Source: Chaetomium olivaceum
Taxonomy: Eukaryota > Ascomycota > Sordariomycetes > Sordariales > Chaetomiaceae
Assembly: GCA_039881045.1 (NCBI GenBank)
Contig: JAYWVB010000006.1
Coordinates: 62,001-126,000 of the forward strand
DNA length: 64,000 nucleotides
Direction: 5' to 3'
This document shows positions 34,019 to 46,076 of the stretch, one piece after another. How positions within the stretch are numbered: the stretch's first letter is position 1; the number at the start of each line of letters is the position of its first letter. Position numbers and translations under genes: made by a program. The notes below the pieces were generated by a model that saw nothing but the letters and a program-made list of their open reading frames with translations, was not told where the DNA came from and did no database searches.

Positions 34019-34905
34019 AATAAATGTGAGCAGGGTGAATTGGTATTATTACCTCCCATGAATGGATGGTAGTTCAGAATAGCTTGAACTACTATGGTCG
34101 GGCTTTAATACAACTCCACATTACACAACGTAAAGTCAGCGCCACCGACATCGAACAAATAGGAGGATTTGAAACCAAAGACCCTGGTTTCAGTACAAAG
34201 AACTGGACAATAAGATATTCGACTTGTTGCGTCGGCTGGCCTAAATACCTTCGTACCATGTCATTTGGAATCAAATTGTGATGTGGGATACAGCATGCTT
34301 GGAGTTGCCGAGGAATACGAGGTATGATATCGATCTTTCGGGCCGTTGGCAACGCGCGGTGACCCCCGAATGCATCCTTAACTGCCTACCTGATGGGTAG
34401 GTACCTCGGCAATTGATTAGAAATCTTGAGCAATGGATATGTGCAGCAACATCTTTACTCGATGATAGCTAGAACCTTTGCGTTACGATATATGGGGTTT
34501 GGTACATAATGCATACAAGGGTGCCAAATTACTCGACTTTATGGATTTAGTATCGGTCACGCCCCGCCTTCCATACCTTACCCCTTATCTCATTCTCATC
34601 TATCTAAGGAGTTAGTGAGTATCATGGAACCTTGAGAGACTGAAAATCTGACGGCGGGTAACCTGTCGAAATCGGACAATCGATACGAGGTACCTTGGTA
34701 CCAGGCAAGTTGGAGGAGTGCCAACCTGAGGTGCCAGGTTGAAGCGGGCAGCGTTCTATCCCGCTTTGCGATCGACATTGGTACATGGTTAGTCAGGCCT
34801 TGTATGTCCCTATTTAACCAGCGTATCATCCCAATGTTACCTCTTCCCCTTTCCCCCTCAACCTCCAAAACTGGGCACCCCGTCCAGAATTGCCACCACC
34901 ACAAA
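34019..34905. other. Intergenic, no gene recognised
   Basis: Only short overlapping frames. A TAGGTACCT motif lies near 34395. Confidence 0.35.
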
Positions 34906-35589
34906 ATGCCGTCCATAACACGCCTTGGTCTCGTGGCCCTAGCATCTCACAACATCTATGCCTTAACTCCCGCCCAGCTGCAGCGAACGCAAACAACGAC
35001 TCGGATCGACGACCGGTCGTTCGACGAAGCAGGCGTCATCCACCTTATCGATTGCCACCCGCTGGAAGGGGCAGTGACAAACTCGACACAGACCTGGACG
35101 TCACTTGTAATTGTACGCTTCCGAGCTCACCGTCCCCCCTCCCGCTTGAAACACGCACACCGATTCACCTGACATAACAAAACCGCCGCCGAGCTGAGTG
35201 TTAATCTCGCATTCCGTCATGATCTAGTACTGCCCCAACGGCACAGACTGCAACGCCGTCGACCACTTTCCCGAACCCCGCGACACCTGTGTCATGCAAA
35301 CGAGCGAGACGGCGCTTGATTATCACAAGTGGGAGAACAGCGACTGGCAGCATTGCTACTTTGACGAGAGAGGGGTGTTCAGCTGGGCGCTTAGCAGGTT
35401 TGGACGGCTGTTTCCGCCCGCGACGGAGGTCGGGTGAGTGTTTTGGCGCTTTTTTCAAGTTCTACTCGAATCCTGTGTCTCTTCTCCCGGGTTTGCGTCG
35501 CTGTTTCTCCTCTTCGTCTCCACCAGCCACATCTTCTCGTTTCTTTTTCCATACTCAGAAATACGCGGAAATTCGGCGAGCAAAGCTGA
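34906..35589 (+). CDS. Small secreted Cys-containing protein (candidate)
   Basis: A three-exon model (34906-35106, 35228-35433, 35559-35589) gives 145 aa. The start MPSITRLGLVALASHNIYA reads as a signal peptide. Exon 2 contains YCPNGTDCNAVDHF, DTCVMQTSETALDYHKW and DWQHCYFDERGVFSW, with five or six Cys in total. The intron borders are GTAATT...CTAG and GTGAGT...CTCAG. Small secreted proteins with several Cys are often effector- or surface-type proteins in fungi, but no family is recognised and the first intron donor is weak. The last exon is very short. Confidence 0.5.
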
Positions 35590-36002
35590 CAATGCCCGTC
35601 TACTGTCTAGCATAGGTGAGGATGTTGACTCGCGGGGCTTTGCTGGGTTTCGAGGCGATGAATTGCAGGGGGCTGGGCCGGCGACGCACAATTGCTCCAG
35701 GGTGTATTACTTTTCCCCGGACCCAGGCTCTGACTGAAGTTGGGCTACCTTAAGGTACCTAGGTAGGTGCCTACCTACTGACCTATTCTAAACGGCCAGT
35801 TGCCACACGGTCAATGGGAAAGGGCTTCTTGGTCGATATTTCCAACAGTACATATTTGAAGGGATTATCGCGTAGCACCGGGAGTGTGGCCTGGGTATGG
35901 CCAACAAGCGGCACCCGTGAATTGGAACAGGTTGGAGAGAAATGTCAAGAAGTCTTTCTATAATCGCAATATGACGTAGATCATCGCATCTCCCATGTTG
36001 AC
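35590..36002. repeat. Intergenic with TACCTAGGTAGGTACC tract
   Basis: At 35744-35780 overlapping TAGGTA/TACCTA motifs form imperfect palindromes. The same motif family occurs near 9540, 53795 and 63315. No gene was seen. Confidence 0.5.
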
Positions 36003-38062
36003 CTAACCCTCAAACACCGAGGCCCGCGACCCCTGCAACGACCTTCTTTTCTCCCGCAGCCTTTCTGGAAGCACGATACCGGGATGCTGCTTGAGAAAGT
36101 GGGCGCGAACCCTGTCTCGTCTCGGACTTCCATAGTCGCACTCTCCGCAGCGTATGGGGGGGCGGTTCTCATGGACGAGTGTCTGGTGTTTTCTGAGACC
36201 GCCTAGGTCGCTATAGGTGGCATCACATCCCTCATATCCGCACCTTCGACGCCGCCTTGGCCCCAGGTGCTTAGCTCAGGCAAATGTAACAACTTGGATG
36301 GAGAGGGGAGGAACCTACTTGGCCGGTCTGGGATTCAGCTCGGGCGAGGATGCATTTCCATCCACTGACCTCGGCCGTTTTTGAGCCTCCGTGGCGGTTA
36401 TGGCTTGCGTGGGTGCCACTTGCAGGTCGTCTGATATTGTGAGGACAGATGAGACGATCTGTTCGTAAGCATCCCCGGGCAGGAGGACGGCCTGGTAGCG
36501 TTTGTCAGTCAACTAAGAGCAACGGAAACGGGAAGCCACGGATGCCATGGCATATAGAACCTACAGATGCCACGCTGATCATGTATTGTTTGATCTCAGC
36601 GATACTCTGCAGGTAACCGCTTTGCGTGAACATCTCGGCAACAGAGGCGAGGGCCCGGAAAGCCGAGTACGTGGAGCTACGGTGTCTGGAGCACGGCTCG
36701 AAGAAGACTTTTTGGGCTTTGCGATGGAACGCCTCCTGGTCCCCTTGCTGCGCCTGATACAGTTTGTGACGTTTCGGGGCGAGGCTCCTTCCGGACAGGG
36801 TGTACAGGTACCAGTCGCCAAGATCCCGGAGGAAAACGAGAATGACAAGAAACATTATGGTTTTCTCAAGCTTCAAAGCCTCGGAGGGTTTGATATCCGG
36901 CTCTGCGCTTTCTTTCTCCCCGCTGGAAGGATTAAGTGCCGTTGGGTGTACCTCCGCGCCTGAAAAGGAGACATCACCGGTCGGGGCACTTGCTTGCGGC
37001 CAACCCGTATCTGCTGGTTGCTGGTATTCGGACTGACTGTTCGATAAGTCAACAGCAGAGAAGTCGAACACGCCATGAGATAACATTAGCAGATCAATGG
37101 AATCCGAAGTAAATGGCAGATCCCTGAGGTGAGAGGGTGCGGTGTTTATGTTGTCGAAGTTGTACGAGTCGGGCAGGTGTACAGGGTCAGTGCTACCGGT
37201 GGTGGTTTGTCCGTTCGAATGCCGGGTGGGAATGTGAGGGGCCGAATATCCCGCTGGCTCGGCAGGGGATGTAAGATGGGGCCAGTCGTTAACCCACCGA
37301 GTAGTGCCGCTTGTGGGATGGGCAGGGATCTCAATGAAATGGAGATGCTCCTTGGCTTCTGGCCAGAGCTCTGGTGCGAGATGGTTGAAGGCTTGTCTCT
37401 CCTTTTGGGTCGGAAATCAAGTCCCTCCAAACCCGAATGTCGGCAAGGATATCGCTCTTGTCTATGCCATCTTTCTTGTAGAGGAGTAGCGAGATGGCGT
37501 AGGAGAAGCAAGTGAAGGCGAAGACATGCGATAGCTTGTCAGGCTGGAAGCCCTCGAGCACGTCCTTGACAATACAGGCGCCTTGAGTTCGGATACTTTG
37601 TGCATCCGGATAGATTCCGAGCAGATTGGAGATTATGGGGTTCTCCAGAGACCTCGCCAGGGCCTGAAATCGCTTGTGGTGAAACTCGGTCTCCTTCCTC
37701 AGGCTGCGAATAGCAGCCCACTGAGATGCCATGGGCTCACTTCCGATGGAGATGGTGGGCTCAGAGGAAGTAGTGGTGTTGCTCGCCAGCCGGTCTCCCA
37801 GAAGGTCGTCGAGGATTTCGGGGGGGTAGTTTTGTGTGTCCTGCAATGGGGATGGCGATGGGGCCGGGGTTGTGCTGCCCTCAGTTTGATCCTGGTAGTG
37901 CATCCCCGCCATCAGGCCATTAAGTTCGGAAAAGGCTACCTCAAGGTCTCTGCGGTGCCGTTCAATTGCAGAAGGGGTGCCGCGTGTGGCACCAGAAGCC
38001 CAGGAGTACCTGGTACGGCATTTTTCAAGCAGGAGTTGGCGGGTCTTCTGAGCTGGCGACAT
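36003..38062 (-). CDS. Fungal C2H2 zinc-finger transcription factor-like protein
   Basis: Exons 38062-36565, 36512-36319 and 36255-36003, with two short introns whose donors both read GTAGGT, give about 647 aa. The start MSPAQKTRQLLL is chosen because upstream codons come from a CATGTCCC-repeat region. The N-terminal half has TPSAIERHRRDLEVAFSELN and a helical regulatory region ending in DKSDILADIRVWRDLI, a layout I associate with conserved ascomycete C2H2 regulators. The C-terminal exon holds two fingers, CGYEGCDATYSDLGGLRKHQ...H and CGECDYGSPRRDRVRAHFLKQH. A frame change near 37403 (in CCCAAAAGGAGAG) separates IRVWRDLISDP from the continuing FNHLAPELWPEAKEHLHF. One base must be removed or two restored. 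It is probably a nuclear DNA-binding regulator; its targets are unknown. Confidence 0.78.
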
Positions 38063-39698
38063 CCTTTTCGCCCCGGGCTCGGGCGTCCGGCGCGCCTGTT
38101 TTGGGCGAGAATGAAGGGGGTGGCAGCCAGTTAGCGACAAAAATGGGCTTGGAAAAGAAGGCAACCACGTCTGGGTGGTTCGCATTCTTTGGCCAAACAC
38201 GCTGCTTAATAGCATTTGTAGTGAAGTAAGGAGGAGGCTCTGCTGGTGGAGGACCAGACCAATGGCACAGCCAGCGCAGTCATGTTCCCAGGTGGCGCGG
38301 CTAACTTGGCAGCAAGCCTCAATGCCATGTCCTGCCATGTCCCGCCATGTCCCAGTGTCCCAAAGGGTGCCATGTCCCAGCGCCATGTCCCGCCACACAT
38401 AATGAGATACCCTGTCGCCTGTGCTTGGACATATTTCTCCCACGGTCACAGACGCCCAATGACATCCATGATGTATTCCATTATTAAACCGATGACGCCT
38501 ATCGGCGGGTTAATCACCGGTCCCATCTTACGTCTCTTGGATAGGATAGGGGCCGCTCAGCCCCCAGCTCTCCGTCGTCCTCAAGCCGCGGAGCCAAGTG
38601 GATAGCGCACCGCCAATTGCAATTGCTCGGCGGGCCCAGACCTGTACCGCTTTGACATGAGCCATGTCCCATCCCCATGACACATCTAACCACACTTTAC
38701 TGACCCGCTGGATCTCCGTCATGTCATTTTAAGTCCCATCACGTCTGCCAAAACGATGTGTTCATCCGCCCACTCCTGCAACAACGGAAACGTTACAATT
38801 GTAAAGTGTTTAGTTGGGAAAAGCAATGTCAAAAGTGCCATATCCAATCTGTATCCCTACATTGACTATTGGATCCCGTCCTGACCTCCGACCGTCGCGA
38901 AATGTCCAATATGCCGGACCATGCATTTCAAAGTGGTGGAAAATATGGTGATGTCCCAGTGGCGCTGGGAGGCTGGCGGGTCTTAGCCACTCCAAAATAA
39001 ACTACCCGGTTACAATGTTCATTTAATGATCCGCTGGCCGTTGACGTACAGAGAATAGAGCAGACGAACTCGAAGTCGTCCGACATCTACATTAACACCC
39101 AAGACCACAACCCTATCAGCACGATACCTAAAAGACCCTAATATTACTTCTCCAATGGACGCTAGGTGCACGGCAGAGCAAACAACCAACGGCAGGGACA
39201 ACAGGCTCCAATGCCAGCTCACTACGGCATACAAGTGTAGGTATTACATATTGACGAACCAGAACGAGAATCCACGAAGAAGTACTTACTTGCCTTAGCA
39301 TCTTCCGGTATCATGGTCTCTCTATGGCTGAAGGAACCCACGGATAGCTTTCGGGATGCTTGGTCATCGGAGCGCGCGTTGAACTACCAGAAGACGCAAA
39401 CGGGGGCAACCCACGGGGTGGTCGGCAGCTGAACCGGGGCAAAGCTTTGAAAGAGAAAAAAGGGGGAGAACCTATCGCTCTCGCGTCCATGGCGCCGGTC
39501 CGCACACGTGCTTATTTACACTGTTGGAGGGCATCGAGGCCCAGGGGGGAGAGTGGTCCGATTACCTGTACCATAACTACCTGCTAAGATATCTTCCGGC
39601 CAGCGCTGTAAAGTCCCGCTGACTGAAACCGTGATTCTCTTCGTGGGAATGAACAGGAATGTACTCAATATATTAACTCTCCCCCTTCTAACTGTCTC
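38063..39698. other. Intergenic with CATGTCCC cluster
   Basis: No gene is supported. The octamer CATGTCCC and close variants recur at 38330-38400 and again at ~38665. The rest is unremarkable. Confidence 0.4.
38325..38395. repeat. Clustered CATGTCCC/CATGTCCT octamers
   Basis: At least five near-identical octamers lie in ~70 bp immediately upstream of the C2H2 gene, spaced irregularly (7-25 bp). They could be decayed tandem repeats or regulator sites. Confidence 0.55.
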
Positions 39699-40010
39699 CT
39701 ATTGCAAATAATTGGCCCCTTCCTCGAATACCTTCTTGCGGATCAAGGCCTCCGATGAGGCCAAGTCGTGTATCACAATCAGATTAGGAGCATCCTGTCC
39801 GTAGTCCCGAAGGACAATCACTCCACGCAAACCCCCGATGACGATATCGGTGTCACCGCCCATCTCCACGTCTACATCCACAAGAAGCTTCACTCAGAAT
39901 GCTAAGACTCTGGTAAAACAGCGCAAAGCGTACATGCTTGCTCTCCCCCTGGTCTTGTCCATTGTCGTGCCCGTCTTTTGCTGCCACAATCCCGGCTCTT
40001 AATAAGACCC
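39699..40010 (-). CDS. Possible small hypothetical protein (partial model)
   Basis: A protein-like exon reads DVDVEMGGDTDIVIGGLRG, then VLRDYGQDAPNLIVIHDL, and ends at 39699. It can be spliced (GTACGC...GAAG) to an upstream segment reading AAKDGHDNGQDQGESKH. I could not find a start codon. No family was recognised. Confidence 0.3.
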
Positions 40011-40511
40011 TGAATAATACATACCTTCGTATTTGGGCTAACCTCGTCTACTGTGTACCTCTTACGGAGAGCAGCAGCGGTAAAGTCACGCGCTTGCGGC
40101 CGGAAACAATCGACCTATCATGCCTTCAGCTTCCGCCGTTCTTGTCTCAGCACGATAGTCTAGTACTAGGTAGTACTACAACGAAGAGAGCTCATTGCGT
40201 GTGGGGTCGGGTGCTGCAGCCCGCGAGATCTGCCAGTCTTGACTTGCTTCACGAAAGGAGAAGCATGGGGGTGAGATGCGATGGGGATGGTATTTGCAAC
40301 GGGCGCGAGTGTAATTGCAATTATCTGATGACGAGTCTACAAATACGACTAAGCTGAGTGAAAAGAAGAGAAAACCGGGGAAAACGGTCGGACCAGCGGT
40401 GCGGTTTCTGTTTGACCTGATGACCGCTCGTTGTTGTCGTCAGAGTCGCCGACGCCATGGTAAAACCTAGCCAGTCACACTAAGAACACTCAACTGCCAT
40501 TCTCGAAGCTC
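40011..40511. other. Intergenic, no gene recognised
   Basis: Only short frames without domains. This includes a 139-codon plus-strand frame ending at 40357 that I do not trust. Confidence 0.3.
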
Positions 40512-41609
40512 TCATTTGGGAGTCGTGGCGACGGGTGTGGCAGTAACCGTAATAGTCCCACCACCATACTTCACCGAAACATACCCAACTGTGGTGGTAG
40601 CAACTAGCCGGTCCGTATAGAAGGTCGAGACGCGGAGGTTCGTGTACGTAGAAGTGTAAATGCTCCTTACGTAGATTGTGGTCACCGGATAAGGCGGGTA
40701 CGTCGCGTCCGGTCGTCCTATCTTCGGTGTTCCGGCGGCCGCTAGCTTTCGGGTGACGGGCACCCATTGCTTCCGTAGTAACTCGGGGTCAGGCCGGAGG
40801 TTGGCGCGGCGAAGACGAGGCGCAGGAACTGGTGTAACCGTAACAGTGGCAAAACAAGTCGACGTCGACGTGGGAACCCACACGGTAGTGGTGGACGGTA
40901 TGGTCTTGGTGGTCGAGCTCGTCGCAGTCACAGTCACAACCGTCATCGGAATCAGACCGTCCGTGGCACGAGTTTTGTTGGCCACATACTTGGTCGTGGT
41001 AGTCGGCGGGCGGGCAGTGAAGGTATAAGGCTTGATATAAACGCTGGCGGCCGTAGGGAGCTGCCAGGAGATGGTATGGGCCGCCAAAGCCTAGGTCCTT
41101 CCCGCGCAGCGTCTTACATGCGAACTGGAAGTTGCCCTTGTTGATGCTAGCCGCTGGGATCGGGTCGCAGGTGTAGGGTGTGCGGCGAAGCGTGTTTGAC
41201 ACAGTTCGTGACACGTAGACGACAGGCGTCACGGCATACGGTTTTCCCGAAACCGACGCAGGGAGAGTACATTTGGCGGTTGAGAGAGGTTGATAGAGGC
41301 TGCTCGGTGTCGGTGTGACCACTGTAGAGTTGGTTAATACTTGACTGGTTTCTCAAGAGGCAATTACAGGAAGCAGAGGCGGAACTGACCGGTGCTCAGC
41401 CCACACGATGTGCCTCCGACATAGTTCGTGTGCGTCGGCGCATAGGCAAAAGTAGCTGGTACTGTTGTGCCAGATACCGTGACCACGCTCGGCAGCGCCG
41501 GAATGTTCACGAAACAAATTGGGAGAACCATTGGAGATAATTTAAGGGATGGCTGTAATGACGGTATTATGTGCGTGTACGAAAGAGTGGACGGGAAACG
41601 ACAAGACAA
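40512..41609 (-). CDS. Thr/Val-rich secreted or wall-like protein (model uncertain)
   Basis: Exon 1 (41609 to ~41390) ends in THTNYVGGTSCGLSTG. A GTCAGT...ACAG intron leads to VVTPTPSSLYQPLSTAKC, which continues to NFQFACKTL. The rest lies in another frame: VTVTATSSTTKTIPSTTTVW, TSTCFATVTVTPVPAPRLRR and ending TITVTATPVATTPK at 40512. The frame change near 41090-41110 is either an unseen intron or a one-base indel. Thr/Ser/Val-rich repeats with scattered Cys are typical of extracellular O-glycosylated fungal proteins. A signal peptide may begin at the internal MVLPICFVNIPALP. No enzyme motif was seen. Confidence 0.5.
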
Positions 41610-42793
41610 GTCACAAACCCCCTAAAAGGCAAGGCACGACACAAAGGACTAAAGGAGTAACGAGCGAACGACGTTGACGACCGAGCCGGAAATGGAGAAC
41701 AAAAAGGACGCGGGCTGTGCGGTTGTGTATTTTTTTCAGTCTTGCATCGCGAGATTGCGCCCTAATTATACCTCGCTCACTCGTGTTCGCCAAGCTGTTA
41801 GACAAGGATCAGGCGGCGTGGTGTCTCCCCGGAATGCGGGAGGCTGACATGAAGCTAAGCCAACAAAAGGGTCATGGCTGGAGGCATGGGAGCATGCAGG
41901 CGAATACGAGTAGGGCGTTGACGACATGGCTCTTCAGTCTGCTGAGGTGATCCGGGCCAACGACAGACAGACCAAAAATTGGGATGGGAAATCCATACTT
42001 ATAATGGAATCAAGCTTCCCGCTCCCACAACCGCTCCCGGCGCTCCGATTGTTCCTTGTTGTGTTGCGATTTCTCGCTACTCTTTTACTCGGCCGCTACT
42101 CAGTCTTCTCGATGTCTTTCCTGGCTACCTCTGCCAGGTCTTACTTGGCCTCTTTCTGTTGATGTTGTGTCATGTTGGGTCTTTTATAGTCAAAGGCTCC
42201 AAGTCTGGGACCCCAGCGGCTTCCGAGCCCCATAAACCCTCCCCTCTTGCATCTAAATCACGTCTGATTTCCTCTGCACGTCACAAGCGCTCCTTATCCT
42301 GCTGCCTGGCACATTAAATGCGTTGAAGCTTTGCGTTACGGTCCCGAATGGCGTCATCCTAGAGTTTCACCACCCGTCGTCTTCTCGACAGCCGTCCCGG
42401 CGATCTCACGGAAATCATCGTGACCAAAATATTCACTATGCTTGACGATATCAGCCAGTGGGTGTTCTTGCGCTCGCGCCAGTGGACAGGCGCCTGAGGC
42501 AGTACCCCGACGACCAACACCGCCGTTCGGCGGGATTCAAATTCACATTTTCTTTGGTGAATTCTTTCAGTTAAGCCCATGGATCAGCCTTTCGTTACCA
42601 CAGTCTAGAGACAGAGCGAGCAATATTTAATTCTCAAAGTAACACATGTATTTATTGCCTTGTAGATCCTTAGGTACATTACGTTATGTAGTATGGCCGC
42701 CCCGGACCCTCGACGTACTGACCCTTGAACGTCCCTCGAGCCTAAGGTACTCCCTGGCACACGCCTCATATATTGCGTTTACACAATATCATC
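41610..42793. other. Intergenic, no gene recognised
   Basis: Short frames on both strands only. The stretch separates the Thr-rich protein from the amidohydrolase. Confidence 0.35.
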
Positions 42794-44684
42794 TTATTTC
42801 TTTAGCTCCCCGGAATTATGAATCACGACTCCACCCACAACCGTCAGAACGCTCCTGAGCCGCTTCAACTCGTCATCAGAAACCGAAAAGTAGTCGTCGC
42901 TTAGCACAGCGACGTCGCCAAGCCTCCCTACCTCCAAAACACCCAGCAGTTTTTCGTCAGGCCCTCCTAAAAACCAGGTATTATCCCTCGTAAACATGTC
43001 CAACACCTTCGGCCGGTCAATCGTTTTCCCCCGCATTGATGATCTCTCCCCTGGCATTTCGTCCCGTCGTGGCGTAGTATGCATGGGGCCATGGACTCAG
43101 CGGCGCAATGTTCGCACCATCAACCCCGAAGCCGGCCGGAATTCCACTGCCGACGATGCTCTTAAACGGCGGCCCGGTAGGGGTGCTTGTATTCCCGGCG
43201 CCGGCGCCGGCCAGATACATGTACCCCGACACATTCACCCCGCCCCCGAGAGCCTTCAGTCTCTGCAGGTATGGTAGCGTGATGCGAGGCACGTGCGCGA
43301 CGACCCAACGCAACAGGCGGATGCCCGGGGAAGGCAGCGAGGCGTCGACCGCTTCGAAGCCCTGAATCTGGCTACGGAAGTCGGTGTCTGTGAGGGAGTG
43401 GACCTCGAGGCGCCAACCAGCACGCGCGACCTTCGCAGCTGCGGTTTCGAATAGCTCGCCTCCTGCATAATCCTCGAATGAGACAGCGAACTCGCCGATA
43501 CCGCTTGTGCGGACCATGGCGTTGCCGAAAAAGGGGTAGGTGTACTGGAGACGGTTGGTGAGAGTCGGCAGAGACGCATCAGCGTCAGCTTGGAGATAAT
43601 TGATGCGTAGGCGAATCAGGGGGGTTGGAGGCAAACTGTCGTCATTTTGCGGATGCTGAGACAACGAGTTATATAAGGAAAGGAAGGGTAAGTGCATGGA
43701 AAGTAGATCTTCGTTTCCTGCGCCGTCAGTTGGGGTATTGGTGGCAGGGAATCCCCCCTGATCGAGCTAATGGATGGGTCAGTTTGGTTTGGTGAGAGCT
43801 AAATCGTAGGAAAGGGAGCTTACAAGGGTTGCCACCCCCAAAGACGCAGCATACGCCATAGCATCCCGGGTGCTAAGCACACGGTCCGCAAAGGTGAGCC
43901 GTTGTCTAAGTGCCAGCAAGGCCTTGCCATTCTCAATGCCGCCCGCGATGGAGCCGTTGACGGCGACGGAGACCGATGTGTTTCCAGGCAGCCCTTCGAA
44001 GAAGGCCCTTCCAAGCGAGTTGGTCACGGCCGGGCCAGTAAAACCAGTCGACATAAACACTGGATGATCGGGAACAGCGCTGTCGATCTCTGCCAGCGTA
44101 GGGAGGCGGCTCTCTTGGAACTGGAGTGGAGCAAACCCGCCGATGGTGGTAATGAAGTCGCCGCGGGGTACTGCTGATGCCCAGCGGTGGTACATGTCTA
44201 GAACTTCGGCAAGAGTGAACGCCTGTTCCAGAGGCGTGTGGTGGCCTGGCCGATTGCCCAACAATAGAATGTGGTTGTGGCAGTCGATGAGCCCGGTAAT
44301 GGCAACGCGGTGTCTGAGGTTGATCCTGCGAGTCAGGCCCAGTTCCCCGGACGTCTTGCTTTCAGCTTTCGTCAGGTTGTTCCCAGCATAGACAATCCAG
44401 CCGTCCTTGATCCCCAGCACGCTCACCACTCGGCTGTCTTTATCCATGGTGTATATGGTGCCGTTATAGAGAATAAGAGATCCTTGAAGAGTGCCGTCCG
44501 TGTAGGCGTTTCCGGTTACGCAGTGGCCATGATTTCTGGCAATATGATTGTCTTGGTGGATGATGTTGCTATCGCCGAGTACCACCGGGTTATTACATGT
44601 ACCTGGTGTGAATGGAATAGCGCAGACGGGAAAGACAATCGTGAGTGCGAGCAGGCAGCTAAGATAGAGCCTACTGCAAACCAC
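42794..44684 (-). CDS. Secreted amidohydrolase (Amidohydro_3/YtcJ-like), one frame break
   Basis: Exons 44684-43824 and 43766-42794, with a 57-bp GTAAGC...TTAG intron, give about 610 aa after one base is corrected. The N-terminus MVCSRLYLSCLLALTIVFPV is a signal peptide or anchor. Diagnostic motifs: GTIYTMDKDSRV; the metal-binding HxH in GLIDCHNHILLLG; MAYAASLGVATLLDQGGFP across the splice; and GRNARGEIINAGKTIDRP...FTRDNTWFLG, then VGRLGDVAVLSDDYFSV. At 43028-43032 a run of five C (five G on the coding strand) puts KTIDRP out of frame. A run of four restores it. The metal-dependent hydrolase family acts on C-N bonds; the substrate is not inferable. Confidence 0.82.
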
Positions 44685-46076
44685 CCTGTCATCATAAACA
44701 TTGTTGATGTTTGTGGACGGATCAAAAACGATGCCACTAACGTTAGCGCTTTTATCCTATACTTTGGTAGGTAGGTTGTGACCGGAAACCCATGCTTAAC
44801 CATCGAAAGGGTGTAAAACTTGGAGCTCTCCTTCATAGCTATATACTTGTTCTGGCCTTCCAACCCCTGCGGATATACATGCGCAGTATGCAGCAATACA
44901 TGCAGCAGCTAGCGAAACGAAGTGCGTGGATGGCAACCATCGCTTGGAACCTTCCGCACTCGGCCTAGTCCAACGAAAACAAACCAAATCTGAGGCAATA
45001 TTTGATTTGTTTGCGTCAAACTTTCCCGATTTGATTTGATCCCATTTCATTCCCCTGGATCAAGTCAAAATCCCACTCGAACCCTGACACCGACTAAACT
45101 TCTCTCATATATCTATTGGCAGTCGCAGTGGTTGCTGGTAAGTCGCTATTCGCGCATCGGGTAGATGTATAAACAGAAAACAGCTCGATATTGGCGCGAC
45201 GCCCTATGCGAAGAAGTGTGTATGCGCTGATTAGGTGGGATAAGAAAACTGAATGGGTTTGATACTGACCTTGAGATTCTCGTCTGGGCACTTCTTTCCC
45301 TGAATCACTGAAAAACTAGACCGCGTTCAAAGCCGACTAGTCTCGTATGTATGTATGTACATACATACAACCCCATGGAGGATGGCGCGGATCTCCTGGA
45401 CGAGAGCTACACTTGGGGTTTATTCTACAGCGTAGTGCAATGTCCTGAGATGGCGGACTGGTTACTGCAGAACTGTCAACCGCCTCGTCGAGGGGAAACA
45501 GTCAAACGTGGCGGACGAGAGGGGTTGTGGGATGATCCGGCATATCGATTGGTTGCTTAAACTCAGATCTGGCACGGTTTAGGAACTGCTGTACCACCCG
45601 TGTATTGTATGTGCAGCATTGCCCTGCACCGTGCGATCTCGGGCTGTGCCCACAACTCGCCGCAGCGCCCTGGGAGATGTGCGTCTTATGTGGCTGAGAC
45701 CCCGTCCCGACATCATTTTGTCGTAGGATCAACGGTCCATCGTACCACGGCCCATTGGGAAGCCCGGTGTACCATCCAACACATCCAACAGGAATCAAAC
45801 CCTTGGAGCATTGGTTGATCAATGTAACGTTCAATGCTATCTTTTCGTCAGTTCCCGTGTTTCCTGTCTCCCGACCGTGCCAATTCTATCAAATGATATT
45901 GCACAATGAGCTTCTTGGTATTCAGTGGTAGCTATTCATGGACTCCATGTGAGCAAAAGAGCCGTGTGAGGCACGTTACCTCGGTATATATATTCCTACC
46001 CTGCCCGCTATCCTCTATGCTAATAAACAGCTGCTGTTGTGTATACATGTTGTTAGTGTTACCACTGACAGCAAAA
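44685..46076. other. Intergenic, no gene recognised
   Basis: The region holds a GATTTGATTTGAT stretch near 45030, reminiscent of the MITE interior but without CAGCGCTG ends. It also holds a perfect palindrome of TATG/CATA repeats at 45345-45368. No coding frame is supported. Confidence 0.4.

Noticed and set aside
45000..45060. GATTTGATTTGAT stretch as a second MITE
   Set aside because: It shares the A/T motif with the MITE at 3616 but lacks CAGCGCTG termini and flanking duplications.
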